Shown one piece after another: positions 44,820-54,020 of a stretch of DNA of 64,000 nt. The translations under genes were made by a program, and so were the position numbers. Origin of the DNA: Trinickia mobilis. GTDB lineage: Bacteria; Pseudomonadota; Gammaproteobacteria; Burkholderiales; Burkholderiaceae. Within the stretch, counting starts at the first letter, position 1; every line of letters begins with the position of its first letter. Under the pieces are notes generated by a model. The model saw only the letters and a list, made by a program, of their open reading frames with translations. It was not told the origin of the DNA and did no database searches. The stretch is from positions 264,384 to 328,383 of the forward strand of contig NZ_JAFLRF010000001.1 in assembly GCF_017315705.1 (NCBI RefSeq). Direction: 5' to 3'.

Positions 44820-45809
44820 TCACGATCCGGCGCGACCGAGCGACGGAAACTGCGGCAGCACGTACTCGGACAGCTCCTGCAGAATCTCGGCGAACGGGCG
44901 CCGTGACGGCTTCGGATTGAATGCCGCGTGATTGACGCCGGCCTGTCGAAGCGTGTCGAGATACCGGATCAGCCCGTTTCGTCCGACTCGAATTCCCGCC
45001 GGGATCGAGCTCAGCGGAAAGTCCGGATCCTCTTCGAATTGCAGGAAAAGACCCTCGAGGAAGGGCTTGAAAACGGCTTCTCCATTCACTCGCCATACTG
45101 CATCGAACCAGGTGCGCGTAATCAGCGATACCCGCTCCAGCCCCACGTTGTAGAAGAACCAACCGTCCGAATTCCGCGCAATCCATTCGACGTCCTGTCT
45201 GCTGCGGCCCGTGACGAAAGTCGGGATCTCACGCACGGTCGGCTTCGGTACCGTGTCCAAGCGGCCCGTCAACGACCCGAACCGCGGGAACGTCCCAACC
45301 GGAAAATCCTGCTCCGTGGCGAGGCGCAGCAACTCAAAAGCTTCGCGGAATCGATCGCCACGCTGCTCGAAGTCCGCTTCGAGTCCGAACGCCGGGTATT
45401 CGCTCGCTCGGTCGCCAGACGCGACACCAAGCAGCAAACGTCCGTTTGTCAGCCGATCGATCGACGCCGCCTGCTTCGCCAGAAGAAGCGGATGCCGCAA
45501 CGTGATGACCGCGCTGCCGGTACCGAGCGCAATCCTCGACGTATTGGCAGCCAGAAAGCCCAGGTACGTGAACGGGTCGAAGATCTGTCCGACGTCGCCG
45601 AACGCGGGATCGAAAGTCGGGACATCTCGCGCCCAGAGTGCCGCGAAACCCAGTTCATCCGCGAGCCGGGTCACGGCCGCATGATCCTTCATCGTCGGCA
45701 CCGGACTGTCCGGATAGCCTTCGAGGGGCAGGATGAAACCCAACGTCAAATGCCCCGGAGCAAACACGCGCGAAAAGCCGGGTAGGCGCTCAATAGGTCG
45801 ACTTTCCAT
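44820..45809 (-). CDS. LLM-class flavin-dependent oxidoreductase
   Basis: The 329-residue luciferase-like TIM-barrel protein has LTLGFILPLEGYPDSPV, ELGFAALWARDVPTFDPAFG, the cofactor segment RIALGTGSAVITLRHPLLLA and LLLGVASGDR. It uses F420 or reduced FMN; in this lineage FMN is likely. The start at 45809 has GGAGG upstream. It is transcribed away from the grx gene, with no close partner. Confidence 0.86.
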   Translation of the reverse strand: MESRPIERLPGFSRVFAPGHLTLGFILPLEGYPDSPVPTMKDHAAVTRLADELGFAALWARDVPTFDPAFGDVGQIFDPFTYLGFLAANTSRIALGTGSAVITLRHPLLLAKQAASIDRLTNGRLLLGVASGDRASEYPAFGLEADFEQRGDRFREAFELLRLATEQDFPVGTFPRFGSLTGRLDTVPKPTVREIPTFVTGRSRQDVEWIARNSDGWFFYNVGLERVSLITRTWFDAVWRVNGEAVFKPFLEGLFLQFEEDPDFPLSSIPAGIRVGRNGLIRYLDTLRQAGVNHAAFNPKPSRRPFAEILQELSEYVLPQFPSLGRAGS

Positions 45810-46042
45810 GCTCTGTGCCACCTCCACACTACACTCCAATAAAATAGGCAATTCGGCGGACAGGCCCGGGCCGGCGAAGCCGGATGAGCCTAATAGGCAT
45901 TAACTTGAGCTTTAGAGATGCCCCCAATCCAACGATTTGATCCTACAGTTTGTCCAGGCGGCAAGCGGTGGCAGTCGCGAAGCACGGCGACCCTTTCATC
46001 CAGATGTCCGCCGCACTTCAGATCAAAGTGGAGAGTGGCACC

Positions 46043-46312
46043 ATGACTTCGATTACGATTTACACGACACCGGCCTGCCCTTACTGCGTCGCCGCCAAGG
46101 CGCTTCTCAAGCGGAAAGGCGTGACGTTCGCCGAAATTAGCGTCGACGAGAATCCCGCCTTGGCGAAGTCGTTGCGGGAGCGGACGGGACGCCGCACGGT
46201 TCCGCAGATTTACATCGGTGAACACCATGTGGGCGGTTTCGACGACCTCAGGGCACTCGACGATGCAGGAAACCTGGACGCGATGCTCATGAGCCACTCC
46301 AGCGTCAACTGA
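46043..46312 (+). CDS. Glutaredoxin (GrxC-like)
   Basis: The 89-residue protein has the dithiol active site Cys12-Pro-Tyr-Cys15 (TTPACPYCVAAK), the cis-Pro loop RRTVPQIYIG and the glutathione-binding GGFDDLRALDD. An ATG at 46043 with GTGGAGAG upstream fits the family length; an upstream in-frame start at 45950 does not. It supports thiol redox balance and is not obviously linked to the neighbours. Confidence 0.93.
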   Translation: MTSITIYTTPACPYCVAAKALLKRKGVTFAEISVDENPALAKSLRERTGRRTVPQIYIGEHHVGGFDDLRALDDAGNLDAMLMSHSSVN

Positions 46313-46375
46313 GGCCAACCACCGCGCCAAACACGCCGCGAACGGATCAGGCAAGCCTTACGGATGCGCCCCCTA

Positions 46376-46402
46376 GACGCGTTCAACGAGTTTGAACGCG
46401 TC
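46376..46402. terminator. Hairpin between convergent grx and ene-reductase genes
   Basis: GACGCGTTCAA, loop CGAGT, TTGAACGCGTC: a perfect 11-bp stem in the gap between two convergent genes. No T-run. Confidence 0.5.
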
Positions 46403-46490
46403 GGGAGCTCGCGTGGCCGTCCACCCGTTCGGCGGCGGCTCCGCCCCCTCCGCGGCGTCTGTAGGCCGCGAGAGGCCGTTTCGCCGGGAG

Positions 46491-47609
46491 TTACCCGGCA
46501 ACCGCCTCTACAGTCAGCGACGAGTAGTCCGTATAGCCCCTGGCGTCGCCACCGTAGAAGGTCGAACGGTCGTAGCGAGCCAGCGGTGCGCCCGTCCGCA
46601 GACGCTCAGGCAAATCCGGATTCGAAACGAACAACCTGCCGAACGCGACGAGGTCCGCATGACCCTCGACGAGGATCTGCTCCGCGCTCTCGCGCGTGAA
46701 CCCGCCGGCCGCGATGATCGGACCCTTGAAGAAACGGCGTGCGTCCTTCGACGAGAAGTCCGACTCACTTGAATCAACGTCTTCGATTCCTCGAATACGC
46801 GGCTCGATCACGTGCAGGTATGCGAGCTTGTAGTCGTTGAGTCGCCGCACCACATAGCCGAACGTTGCATGTGGATCGCTATCGGACATCGTCCCATAGG
46901 TGCCGCTCGGCGCGAGGCGGACCCCCACCCGATCCGGACCCCACACGGCGGTCACCGTTTCGAGCGTTTCAAAGAGCAGGCGCGCCCGGTTTTCGAGTGA
47001 TCCGCCATAAGCGTCGGTGCGATGGTTCGTCCCGTCCTGCAGGAACTGATCGAAAATATAGCCGTTGGCGGCGTGAAGCTCGACGCCATCGAAACCCGCT
47101 TCCTTCGCGAGGATCGCGCCGTAGCGGAACTGCTCGACGATGCCTTGAATTTCATGCAACTCGAGCGCGCGCGGCACTTCGAGTTCCGCTTCAACGATGT
47201 TGCCGTTCTCATCGCGGATTGCCGCGTACTCGAGCGAGCGCAAGGCAGAAGGAGCAACCGGCGTGATACCGCCTGTATTTGCCGAATGTGCCTGGCGCCC
47301 TGCATGCCACATCTGCAGGAAGATGCGCCCGCCCTTGGCGTGGACCGCGTCGACCACCCGCTTCCAACCTCTTGCCTGGTCCACAGTGTAGATACCGGGC
47401 GCATCAACGTATGCGATGCCAAGCTGCGAGACCGCAGTCGCGTCGGTGATCAGGAGACCACCGTCTGTCGCCCGCTGCGTAAAGTACTCGACCATCAGGT
47501 CGCCTGGCACGTTGCCGGCCTCGGTACGCATGCGCGTCAGCGGTGCCAGCACAACGCGGTGTTTGAGTTGAGACGATCCAACCGTAGTCTGGGCGAAGAG
47601 CTTTTTCAT
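46491..47609 (-). CDS. Old yellow enzyme family alkene reductase (NemA-like)
   Basis: The 372-residue FMN protein has VLAPLTRMRTEAGNVPGDLM, YVDAPGIYTVDQARGWK, LQMWHAGRQAH, the catalytic-site FDGVELHAANGYIFDQFL and NHRTDAYGGSLENRARLL. NemA-type enzymes reduce activated C=C bonds and nitro compounds. The start at 47609 has GAGGATATC upstream. It lies near SDR genes on the same strand but with separate spacing. Confidence 0.92.
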   Translation of the reverse strand: MKKLFAQTTVGSSQLKHRVVLAPLTRMRTEAGNVPGDLMVEYFTQRATDGGLLITDATAVSQLGIAYVDAPGIYTVDQARGWKRVVDAVHAKGGRIFLQMWHAGRQAHSANTGGITPVAPSALRSLEYAAIRDENGNIVEAELEVPRALELHEIQGIVEQFRYGAILAKEAGFDGVELHAANGYIFDQFLQDGTNHRTDAYGGSLENRARLLFETLETVTAVWGPDRVGVRLAPSGTYGTMSDSDPHATFGYVVRRLNDYKLAYLHVIEPRIRGIEDVDSSESDFSSKDARRFFKGPIIAAGGFTRESAEQILVEGHADLVAFGRLFVSNPDLPERLRTGAPLARYDRSTFYGGDARGYTDYSSLTVEAVAG

Positions 47610-47939
47610 TGCGATATCCTCGATGTGAGTGATGAAGTAGCGCAATGATGATCGCAGGCGACGCGGACCAGAAGACGCCGCCCGGCAATAGATCTCATTC
47701 CTTTGCGGAATACGCGCCAGCGCCAGCCTGCGGGCTCGATCACGCGGGGACGCTCATGCGCATTCCCGTTCGTTCGAGCCCGGCTATCGAGCCTGCACGG
47801 GTCTTCTGGGCACCCCTTGCGAAGGCAACGCGAATCCCCCCAAAAAGTCGAGCGCCGCGCCCCGTATGGTTTCAGGCGCGGCGCTACGAGGCGCAGCGAA
47901 CGATTCCCGCTGGCCAAATGACACGCATAAAGCGCTCGG

Positions 47940-48770
47940 CTAGATCAAAACCATTCCGCCGTCCACCATGACTGTCTGACCGGTAATGTAGTCGGAGTCA
48001 GACGACGCGAGAAACGTCGTAACACCGACAAGATCTTTTGGCGTTGAATACCGGCCCAACAGGATGTCCGTACTGAAATCGTTGATTGCCTGATCCGGCC
48101 GGGATGTGATGCCTTTTTCGACGAATTCCCGGTTGAGCTGATCCCACAGAGCGGTATGCACGACGCCAGGGCCGAAGCAGTTCACCGTGATCTTGTGCTC
48201 TGCAAATGCTCGGGCGGCCGCCTGCGTCAACCCGACGACTGCAAACTTGCTGGCGCAATAGTGGGCAAATACCGGATAACCCTGCTTGCCGCCAATCGAA
48301 GCCGTATTGATGATCTTTCCGCCTGTTCCCTGTGCAATCATCTGCTTCGCCGCCTCTTGTGTCCCCATCAATACACCGAGGCCGTTGACGTTCATCAGCC
48401 TGTTCCAGCCAGCCTCTGTAATCTCGAGATACGACGCCGTCTCGATGATCCCGGCATTGTTGAACATGACGTCCAATCGCCCAAAGCGCTCGACTGTCTT
48501 CGCCACCAAAGCTTGGATGCTCGCCCGGTCCGTTACGTCCACGCGCACGGCAATGGCGGCCCCTCCTGTGTTCGACACCCTATCTTCGGCGACCTTCTGC
48601 GCCGCGCCTTCGTTGATGTCGGCGACTATTACGTTCGCACCATTTGCCACGAGGTCAGCCGCTATCCCGGCGCCAATTCCGCTGCCGGCTCCTGTGACGA
48701 TGATGCTGCGCCCCTTGAGCCGGTCGCTCGCCGGGCTCGAATTTGCAGTTTCTTGACTGGATTCAGACAT
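47940..48770 (-). CDS. SDR-family oxidoreductase (acetoin/diacetyl-reductase-like)
   Basis: The 276-residue SDR has VTGAGSGIGAGIAADLV, NNAGIIETASY, the catalytic Ser in NTASIGGKQG, and HYCASKFAV with the Tyr/Lys pair, then ITVNCFGPGVVHTALWDQ, a phrase of the acetoin-reductase/2,3-butanediol or sorbitol dehydrogenase group. The start at 48770 has GGAGCGGG upstream. A second SDR gene follows the same orientation upstream. Confidence 0.87.
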   Translation of the reverse strand: MSESSQETANSSPASDRLKGRSIIVTGAGSGIGAGIAADLVANGANVIVADINEGAAQKVAEDRVSNTGGAAIAVRVDVTDRASIQALVAKTVERFGRLDVMFNNAGIIETASYLEITEAGWNRLMNVNGLGVLMGTQEAAKQMIAQGTGGKIINTASIGGKQGYPVFAHYCASKFAVVGLTQAAARAFAEHKITVNCFGPGVVHTALWDQLNREFVEKGITSRPDQAINDFSTDILLGRYSTPKDLVGVTTFLASSDSDYITGQTVMVDGGMVLI

Positions 48771-48899
48771 GTCCCGCTCCATTGATTAGCCCGCAATCGA
48801 ACTCGATGCTTTGCGCCGAAGAGCGATCGAACGAATCAAGGTGTCGCCCGACCTGTCCGGCGACACCTTGCCGGTCGTCACTTCGGGAGGAAGGGACGC

Positions 48900-49619
48900 T
48901 CAGATAGCAAGGAAGCCGCCGTCCACGTAGAGCTCGGCGCCCGTGGTGTAGCTGGCTTCGTCGCTGGCTAGATAGAGGATCGCGTAGGCCAGTTCGATCG
49001 GCTTACCCATGCGTTTCATCGGTGTGCCGGAGACGACCAAATCGTTCAGTTCCTCGTTCTGCGCGTCGACCATCGGCGTGCGGGTGATACCAGGGTGGAC
49101 AGAATTGACGCGGATCCCGTCTCCCACATAGGTAAGGGCAGCGTTCTTCGTCATGGTGCGGACGGCGCCTTTCGAGGCGTGGTAGGCTGCGGCGCCCGGA
49201 GCGCCGATCGTGCCCCAGATTGACGAGATATTGACGATCGCGCCTTTCTTGTTTTTCTGCATGACCGGGATGACATGCTTCATCCCAAGGAACGGGCCCG
49301 TCTGGTTGACCGCAATCGTGCGGTTCCACGACTCGAGCGAGCACTCGGTAATGGGCTCGTAGGTCAAGATGCCGGCGTTGTTGACCAGGATGTCGATGCG
49401 GCCGTATTTTGCCTCGATATCCTTGACGATCTTCTGCCAGTCACTTTCCTTGGTGACATCGAGGCGCATGCCCTCGATGTTGGTGCCGAACTTCTCCTTC
49501 GGCTCAGCCAGGTCGCCGACGACGACCTTCGCACCCTCCTTCACAAACAAGTCGACCACCGCGCGGCCGATGCCTTGGTTACCACCGGTGATCAAAGCTA
49601 CTTTGCCTTCCAGTCTCAT
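48900..49619 (-). CDS. SDR-family oxidoreductase
   Basis: The 239-residue classical SDR has ITGGNQGIGRAVVDLFV, NNAGILTYEPITE, the catalytic Ser in NISSIWGTIG, YHASKGAVRTMTKN and LASDEASYTTGAELYVDGG. The ATG at 49619 is preferred to that at 49625 because AGGAG lies seven bases before it. It resembles cyclohexanol/glucose-type dehydrogenases. It is read in the same direction as the GST gene upstream. Confidence 0.88.
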   Translation of the reverse strand: MRLEGKVALITGGNQGIGRAVVDLFVKEGAKVVVGDLAEPKEKFGTNIEGMRLDVTKESDWQKIVKDIEAKYGRIDILVNNAGILTYEPITECSLESWNRTIAVNQTGPFLGMKHVIPVMQKNKKGAIVNISSIWGTIGAPGAAAYHASKGAVRTMTKNAALTYVGDGIRVNSVHPGITRTPMVDAQNEELNDLVVSGTPMKRMGKPIELAYAILYLASDEASYTTGAELYVDGGFLAI

Positions 49620-49917
49620 TTCCATACTCCTGTGGACACGCTACAGATGGGACATTCCAAGTCGCCACCATGGACAAGGGCGAGAGGCAGCGCCCGCTCA
49701 CCCGATTCGACTTCTAAGCGGATTTCTCTTCAACGGCGGCGGGCATGACGGTCACCCGAGTGTGCGGAGAAACCGCTTCCCGAATCGAGACCGGCCTTGC
49801 CTACCTCATCAAAATCACCTCTCGTCACGCACTTGGTTAGCAATCCATAACGAAACTCATGAACCGTTTCAAAATGTGATCGCGCAACCTAGAGCGTTGC
49901 TCACTCAGGTCCGCCAC

Positions 49918-51096
49918 TCAGGCGATCGTGTATGTGTAGTTTTCGTACTTGATCGGCGTGTTCGCCCGCGTTTCCATCATCCAGCCGCCGCCGGTATCCT
50001 CGAGCAACTGGTAGACGTCGTTCCGGTCTTTGCCCTTCAGATTGTCATGAAGCCTGGTGACGCATTGGTACTGGTAGATGGTATCGACCATCCCAAGCTT
50101 CACCACCGGCCTGCCGCGCAGCTCATAGTGAACCTTGCCGAACATTGGGTGTGCACAGCGCGGGGTTCCGAACGCCTCGAGCTCGTCGCCCTTCATCAAC
50201 GATGGATTCTCGTCGATGTATTTGTTGTAGGTTTCGACCGTCGTCTTCAACTCGGCGCTGCAATCGCGGAAAATGTAACGGATGAAGTTCAACAGCGTTT
50301 CCGGCAGCTCGGCAAAATCGAAATACTCCTCCTCGACGCCAGGATAATCGCCGTAGATCGCTTGGCTGCGGTTCATCCGCTCGGTCCAATTGAACACGTT
50401 CATCGCCGTCTTCTGCATGATTATGCTGGGGTGCAGGTCGCGTGAAAGATGGGCGTAGAACATCGTCATCAGACCGCAGTCGGCGACCGAGGGCCGGCCG
50501 CCGAGCAAATACGGATACTGCCGGAAGTGCTCATCAAGGATCTTGAAGGCCTCTGCAAGCGATTCCTCGATCGCGGGAATGCTGTCCTTCGTCACGCCGA
50601 ACTGCACCGTATAGTCGCGCGCCTGGTCAAAGAAAGCGGCGCCCAGGCGATACCGCTCCTCGAGCGGCAGGTCCTTGGACGTATTCTGGATGAAGCCTTT
50701 GCGCAGCGACTCCTCATGCGTGCTCAGAAAGTTCCAGCGGTAGTGCATGCCGGGCTTCAGGAACAGATCCGAGCCGAAGAAGTTGAGCAACCAGGCGAGC
50801 GCCGCCATGCGCTTCTCTTCCGGCACCATCGACGTGCCGATCTTGTTCTTCTCGAAATATTGCATCGTTTCGGTGGAATCCTGCATCACCGTGCCGTCCG
50901 GCATCTCGACCACCGGAACCACGAAATAACCGATGCCCGGTTTAATGTCGGCATGGTAGCGAGGGTCGCCCGGAAAACGCTCCTCTAACTTGACGCCTTT
51001 CTTCGTCAGGTACGAGCGCATCTTGCCGGACCACGCCGAGATCGGCATTGCCCACAGCACGATGCGATCATGCTTCTTACCGGTGTTGTGAAACAT
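49918..51096 (-). CDS. Long glutathione S-transferase-like protein (392 residues)
   Basis: The N-terminal ~85 residues are a GST thioredoxin domain (IVLWAMPISAWSGKMRSYL, VPVVEMPDGTVMQDSTETMQ). The middle is a helical GST C-domain (LLGGRPSVADCGLMTMFYA). About 150 further residues (DFAELPETLLNFIRYIF, GTPRCAHPMFGKVHYELRG) extend the protein well beyond the usual 200-230. The start has GGAGGAGCACAGCG upstream. Operator-like sequence lies at 51215-51239 in its promoter. GSTs of this long type occur near aromatic-degradation genes, but the reaction is unknown. Confidence 0.82.
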   Translation of the reverse strand: MFHNTGKKHDRIVLWAMPISAWSGKMRSYLTKKGVKLEERFPGDPRYHADIKPGIGYFVVPVVEMPDGTVMQDSTETMQYFEKNKIGTSMVPEEKRMAALAWLLNFFGSDLFLKPGMHYRWNFLSTHEESLRKGFIQNTSKDLPLEERYRLGAAFFDQARDYTVQFGVTKDSIPAIEESLAEAFKILDEHFRQYPYLLGGRPSVADCGLMTMFYAHLSRDLHPSIIMQKTAMNVFNWTERMNRSQAIYGDYPGVEEEYFDFAELPETLLNFIRYIFRDCSAELKTTVETYNKYIDENPSLMKGDELEAFGTPRCAHPMFGKVHYELRGRPVVKLGMVDTIYQYQCVTRLHDNLKGKDRNDVYQLLEDTGGGWMMETRANTPIKYENYTYTIA

Positions 51097-51214
51097 CGCT
51101 GTGCTCCTCCATCTGTTGACTTGACGGCATCGAGGCCGCCTCCTCTATCGGACAAGCGGCTTGCGAGTTCCGGCTCCGTCGGCAGAATCTCGAACGCCCA
51201 CTCAATGGATGCGG

Positions 51215-51239
51215 TTTATTTGTCGATCGATAATTTGTA
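51215..51239 (-). promoter_or_regulatory. Operator-like site upstream of the GST gene
   Basis: On the minus strand TACAAATTATCGATCGA matches 15 of 17 positions of the left half of the site at 51359-51397. It sits about 120 bp before the GST start and is also enclosed by a GGTTTAT / ATAAACC inverted repeat. Confidence 0.45.
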
Positions 51240-51358
51240 TACACCATAAACCATCCAAGGACGTGAGATCCCATTCCAGTTTGTCATATCAGCTATTACT
51301 TGCGCGAAGAAGGGGTAAACACCGAAGATGCGACGATCCCATCACCCGTTGCGATCTT

Positions 51359-51397
51359 CTACAATTTATCGAACGATATGTAATCGGTTGATAAATA
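51359..51397 (+). promoter_or_regulatory. 39-bp operator-like sequence, copy 1
   Basis: CTACAATTTATC at the left and GATAAATA at the right enclose a CGAT...TAATC core. The whole 39 bp matches 52884-52922 at 30 positions with identical spacing, and the outer TTTATC / GATAAA form an inverted repeat. It lies upstream of the broken alcohol dehydrogenase gene. The TetR protein encoded at 52043 is the likely binder. Confidence 0.65.
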
Positions 51398-51500
51398 CTA
51401 AATGAATGGTCTACGCTATTCGTCCGACCGCAAGTCGCAAGCGATTGTTTCGCACCGTCTCACGGAGGTAGGCAGCATGTTCCAAACTGGAGGAGCCAGA

Positions 51501-51968
51501 TGGCCAAGATGAAAGCAACGGTGTTTGTGGAGCCCGGTCGGATCGCCCTCGACGACAAGCCGATCCCCGGCGTCGGACCGACTGACGCGCTCATCCGCAT
51601 CACGACGACGACGATCTGCGGAACGGACATACACATACTGAAGGGCGAGTATCGCGGTCATCCCCGATAACCTCATCGACGAGGACGTGCTGCTGATCCC
51701 CGATATCTCCAGCGTGGGGATCTATTCCAAGAGCATTCCCTTTCCCCTGGACGGGTTCGGCGCCGGTCTTGCCAACAAGCGGATTTTGACGTCGACCTGT
51801 CCCGGCGGCAAGGAGCGTATGCGGCGCCTCCTGAATGTCACCTCGAGCCAGCGTATCAAGCTCGACCATCTCGTCACGCACACCTATGCGCTCGATGACG
51901 TGGTTGCCGCTTACGATCTGTTCGGCCATCAGCGGGACGGTGTCGTGAAACTTGCTCTGAAGCCGTAG
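51501..51968 (+). pseudogene. Zinc-dependent alcohol dehydrogenase gene with large deletions
   Basis: The first ~50 codons (MAKMKATVFVEPGRIALDDK, TTTTICGTDIHILKGEYRG) are the start of a medium-chain zinc alcohol dehydrogenase. A short middle piece in another frame reads IPDNLIDEDVLLIPDI. The last ~80 codons (ILTSTCPGGKERMRRLL, AAYDLFGHQRDGVVKLAL) are its end. About 200 residues, including most zinc ligands and the whole NAD fold, are missing in two deletions. It has a good 39-bp operator-like promoter but no functional product. Confidence 0.82.
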
Positions 51969-52042
51969 CGCCACCTTCAGATCGGGCGGCGGACCTGCTA
52001 TATTTTGCCCTTGATGATCAGTCACTCAATAAGAGGCAAAGT

Positions 52043-52789
52043 ATGCCACGGCAGAAGCGCGCGCTCTCCACGACGGCACAGACATCGAGCCGCGGCAAGG
52101 CGGAGGCGCCCGAATCCTCCATAACCGGCCGCCGCATGGCGCCCGAAGAACGCGAACAGCAAATCGTCGACAAAGCGATCGAACACTTCGCCATACACGG
52201 TTTCTCGGGCAGCACGCGCGAACTCGCCAAGCAGATCGGCGTGACGCAACCGCTGCTCTATCGCTACTTCCCCAGCAAGGAAGCGCTGATCGATCGCGTG
52301 TACAACGAGGTCTACCGATGGGACCCCGACTGGGAGCGGCTGATCGCCGATCGCAGCCTTCCGCTGCCGGAGCGGCTCTGCTCGCTCTATAAGGCGTATT
52401 CACACGTCATTCTGCGACGCGAATGGATTCGCACGTTCATCTTTGCCGGACTCACGCGCCAGGGCATCAATACCCGCTATCTGCACAAATTGCGCGAGCG
52501 CATATTCCGTCCCGTGATGAACGAGATACGCGACGCCTACGATCTCCCGCCCCCTGCAACCCCCGCCGCGCAGGAAGCCGAACTCGAACTGATCTGGAGC
52601 CTCCACGCAAGCATCTTCTATGTAGGCATGCGCAAGTGGGTATACGGACTGCCTGTGCCGAAAGATCTCGACGCGCACGTCGAGCGGCAGGTCGACGCTT
52701 TCCTCAATGGCGCGCCCGCTGCATTGAAAAAACTCGCGCCGCCGATTCAGGCCAAAAAGGCCCGGTCCCCTCGCCAACGCCGTTCATAG
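52043..52789 (+). CDS. TetR-family regulator
   Basis: The 248-residue protein has a basic, low-complexity N-terminus (residues 1-35), a TetR HTH (FAIHGFSGSTRELAKQIGV, TQPLLYRYFPSKEALIDRV) and a mostly helical ligand domain. The 39-bp operator-like sequences on both sides (51359 and 52884) make it the probable repressor of the neighbouring GST, dehydrogenase and VOC genes. The weak ribosome binding site (AGAGGCAAAGT) is close to the start. Confidence 0.88.
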   Translation: MPRQKRALSTTAQTSSRGKAEAPESSITGRRMAPEEREQQIVDKAIEHFAIHGFSGSTRELAKQIGVTQPLLYRYFPSKEALIDRVYNEVYRWDPDWERLIADRSLPLPERLCSLYKAYSHVILRREWIRTFIFAGLTRQGINTRYLHKLRERIFRPVMNEIRDAYDLPPPATPAAQEAELELIWSLHASIFYVGMRKWVYGLPVPKDLDAHVERQVDAFLNGAPAALKKLAPPIQAKKARSPRQRRS

Positions 52790-52883
52790 CGCAAGCTGCC
52801 GCGGGCTGACGAGCAATCCAGTCAGCCCCTCCAACCAGGGTTAACACCCTCGAGACAGCACTCCTTGATCGCGGATTGTTGGT

Positions 52884-52922
52884 CTACAATTTATCCGCCG
52901 ATCATTAATCCATCGATAAATA
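52884..52922 (+). promoter_or_regulatory. 39-bp operator-like sequence, copy 2
   Basis: Same layout as 51359-51397: CTACAATTTATC, a CGAT...TAATC core and GATAAATA, ending 13 bp before the VOC gene start. Its overlap with the expected promoter fits a repressor site. Confidence 0.65.
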
Positions 52923-52935
52923 GTGGGAGGCTTTC

Positions 52936-53403
52936 GTGCCCATATCAAAACTTGCCCATTACTCGATCCGCACGCCCGATCTTGACGCGTCGCGCCGCTT
53001 TTACGAGCGCGTACTCGGTTTCAAGGCGGGATACCGGCCACCGTTCGACTTTCCAGGCCTTTGGCTTTACAAGGGCGGTGACGAAAGCGACTACGGCATC
53101 GTTCATCTGATCGGCGTCGATCCTGACAACCCCGACGGTCTCATCACCTACCTCGGTGACAAAGCCTTATCCGCCGCCGGGACTGGCGCGGTCGATCACA
53201 TCGCTTTTCTCGCGACAGGCGTCGAACGCATGTGGAAAACGCTCGAGTCCGAAGGCATTGCGTGGCGCGACCGCACGGTCCCAAGCCTGGGTCTACATCA
53301 GATCTTCATCGAAGACCCGTCAGGCGTGACGATCGAACTCAACTTCCCGGCGTCGGAAGTCGCCCATCTGAAGGACGGCACCCCCGGTTCCGCATTGGCA
53401 TAG
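52936..53403 (+). CDS. VOC-family (glyoxalase/extradiol-fold) protein
   Basis: The 155-residue protein has two paired beta-alpha-beta motifs: LAHYSIRTPDLDASRRFYER in the first half and VDHIAFLATGVERMWKTLES in the second, with a late IFIEDPSGVTIELNF. His and Glu residues are at the usual metal positions. It may be an isomerase, a lyase or a resistance-type protein. A GTG start with GGGAGGC upstream is used. It is followed 15 bp later by the truncated FAD monooxygenase gene, suggesting a former operon for aromatic catabolism. Confidence 0.85.
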   Translation: MPISKLAHYSIRTPDLDASRRFYERVLGFKAGYRPPFDFPGLWLYKGGDESDYGIVHLIGVDPDNPDGLITYLGDKALSAAGTGAVDHIAFLATGVERMWKTLESEGIAWRDRTVPSLGLHQIFIEDPSGVTIELNFPASEVAHLKDGTPGSALA

Positions 53404-53417
53404 GCAGGAGATCAGGC

Positions 53418-54020
53418 ATGACACGCATCTCCCGACGACCGGCTGCGATCGTTATCGGTGGATCGCTCGGCGGACTCTTTGCGGCAAACATGCTGGTTCG
53501 CAACGGATGGGATGTCGATGTCTTCGAGCGCGTACCGGACGAACTGGCAGGCCGCGGCGCCGGCATCGTCACGCATCCGGAACTGTTCGACGCGCTCGCA
53601 ACAGCAGGAGTGCGCCTCGACGAGTCGATCGGCGTCAAGGTGCACGCGCGGGTGACGTTCGATCCGGACGGCAGCGTTTTGTCCGAGCGCGCGCTCCCGC
53701 AGACCCTCACCGCGTGGAGCAAGATGTACCACGTACTGCGTGCCGCACTGCCGGACAACTGCTATCACTGCGGTCTGTCGGTGACTGCTGTCGACGATGG
53801 TGTCGAACAAGCAAGCGTCACGTTAAACGATGGGACGCTGCGCCATGCCGATATCGTGGTGGCGGCGGACGGCTTTCGTTCGGCCACTCGGTCGCAATTG
53901 CTGCCTGAGGTGAAGCTTGAATACGCGGGCTATGTTGATCCGTCCGGATGTTCTCGCCGACATGGAACACGCAGCTGTATCGCTGCTCGCTCCAGGCCGA
54001 TATCCTCTTTGACCGGTTGA
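53418..54020 (+). pseudogene. Truncated FAD-dependent monooxygenase
   Basis: The start (AIVIGGSLGGLFAANMLVRN, GRGAGIVTHPEL, ADIVVAADGFRSATRS) matches the first ~175 residues of the intact monooxygenase at 39042-40286, up to the shared YAGYV. There homology stops and the frame runs into unrelated sequence. The GD motif and the whole substrate domain are absent, so the product is non-functional. It was probably co-transcribed with the VOC gene under the 39-bp operator. Confidence 0.85.

Larger units (their letters stand above)
51097..51500. other. Divergent regulatory region with operator-like sites
   Basis: Local AT content is high and no gene is seen. It contains two operator-like stretches (51215-51239 and 51359-51397) between the GST gene and the alcohol dehydrogenase remnant. 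Confidence 0.6.
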
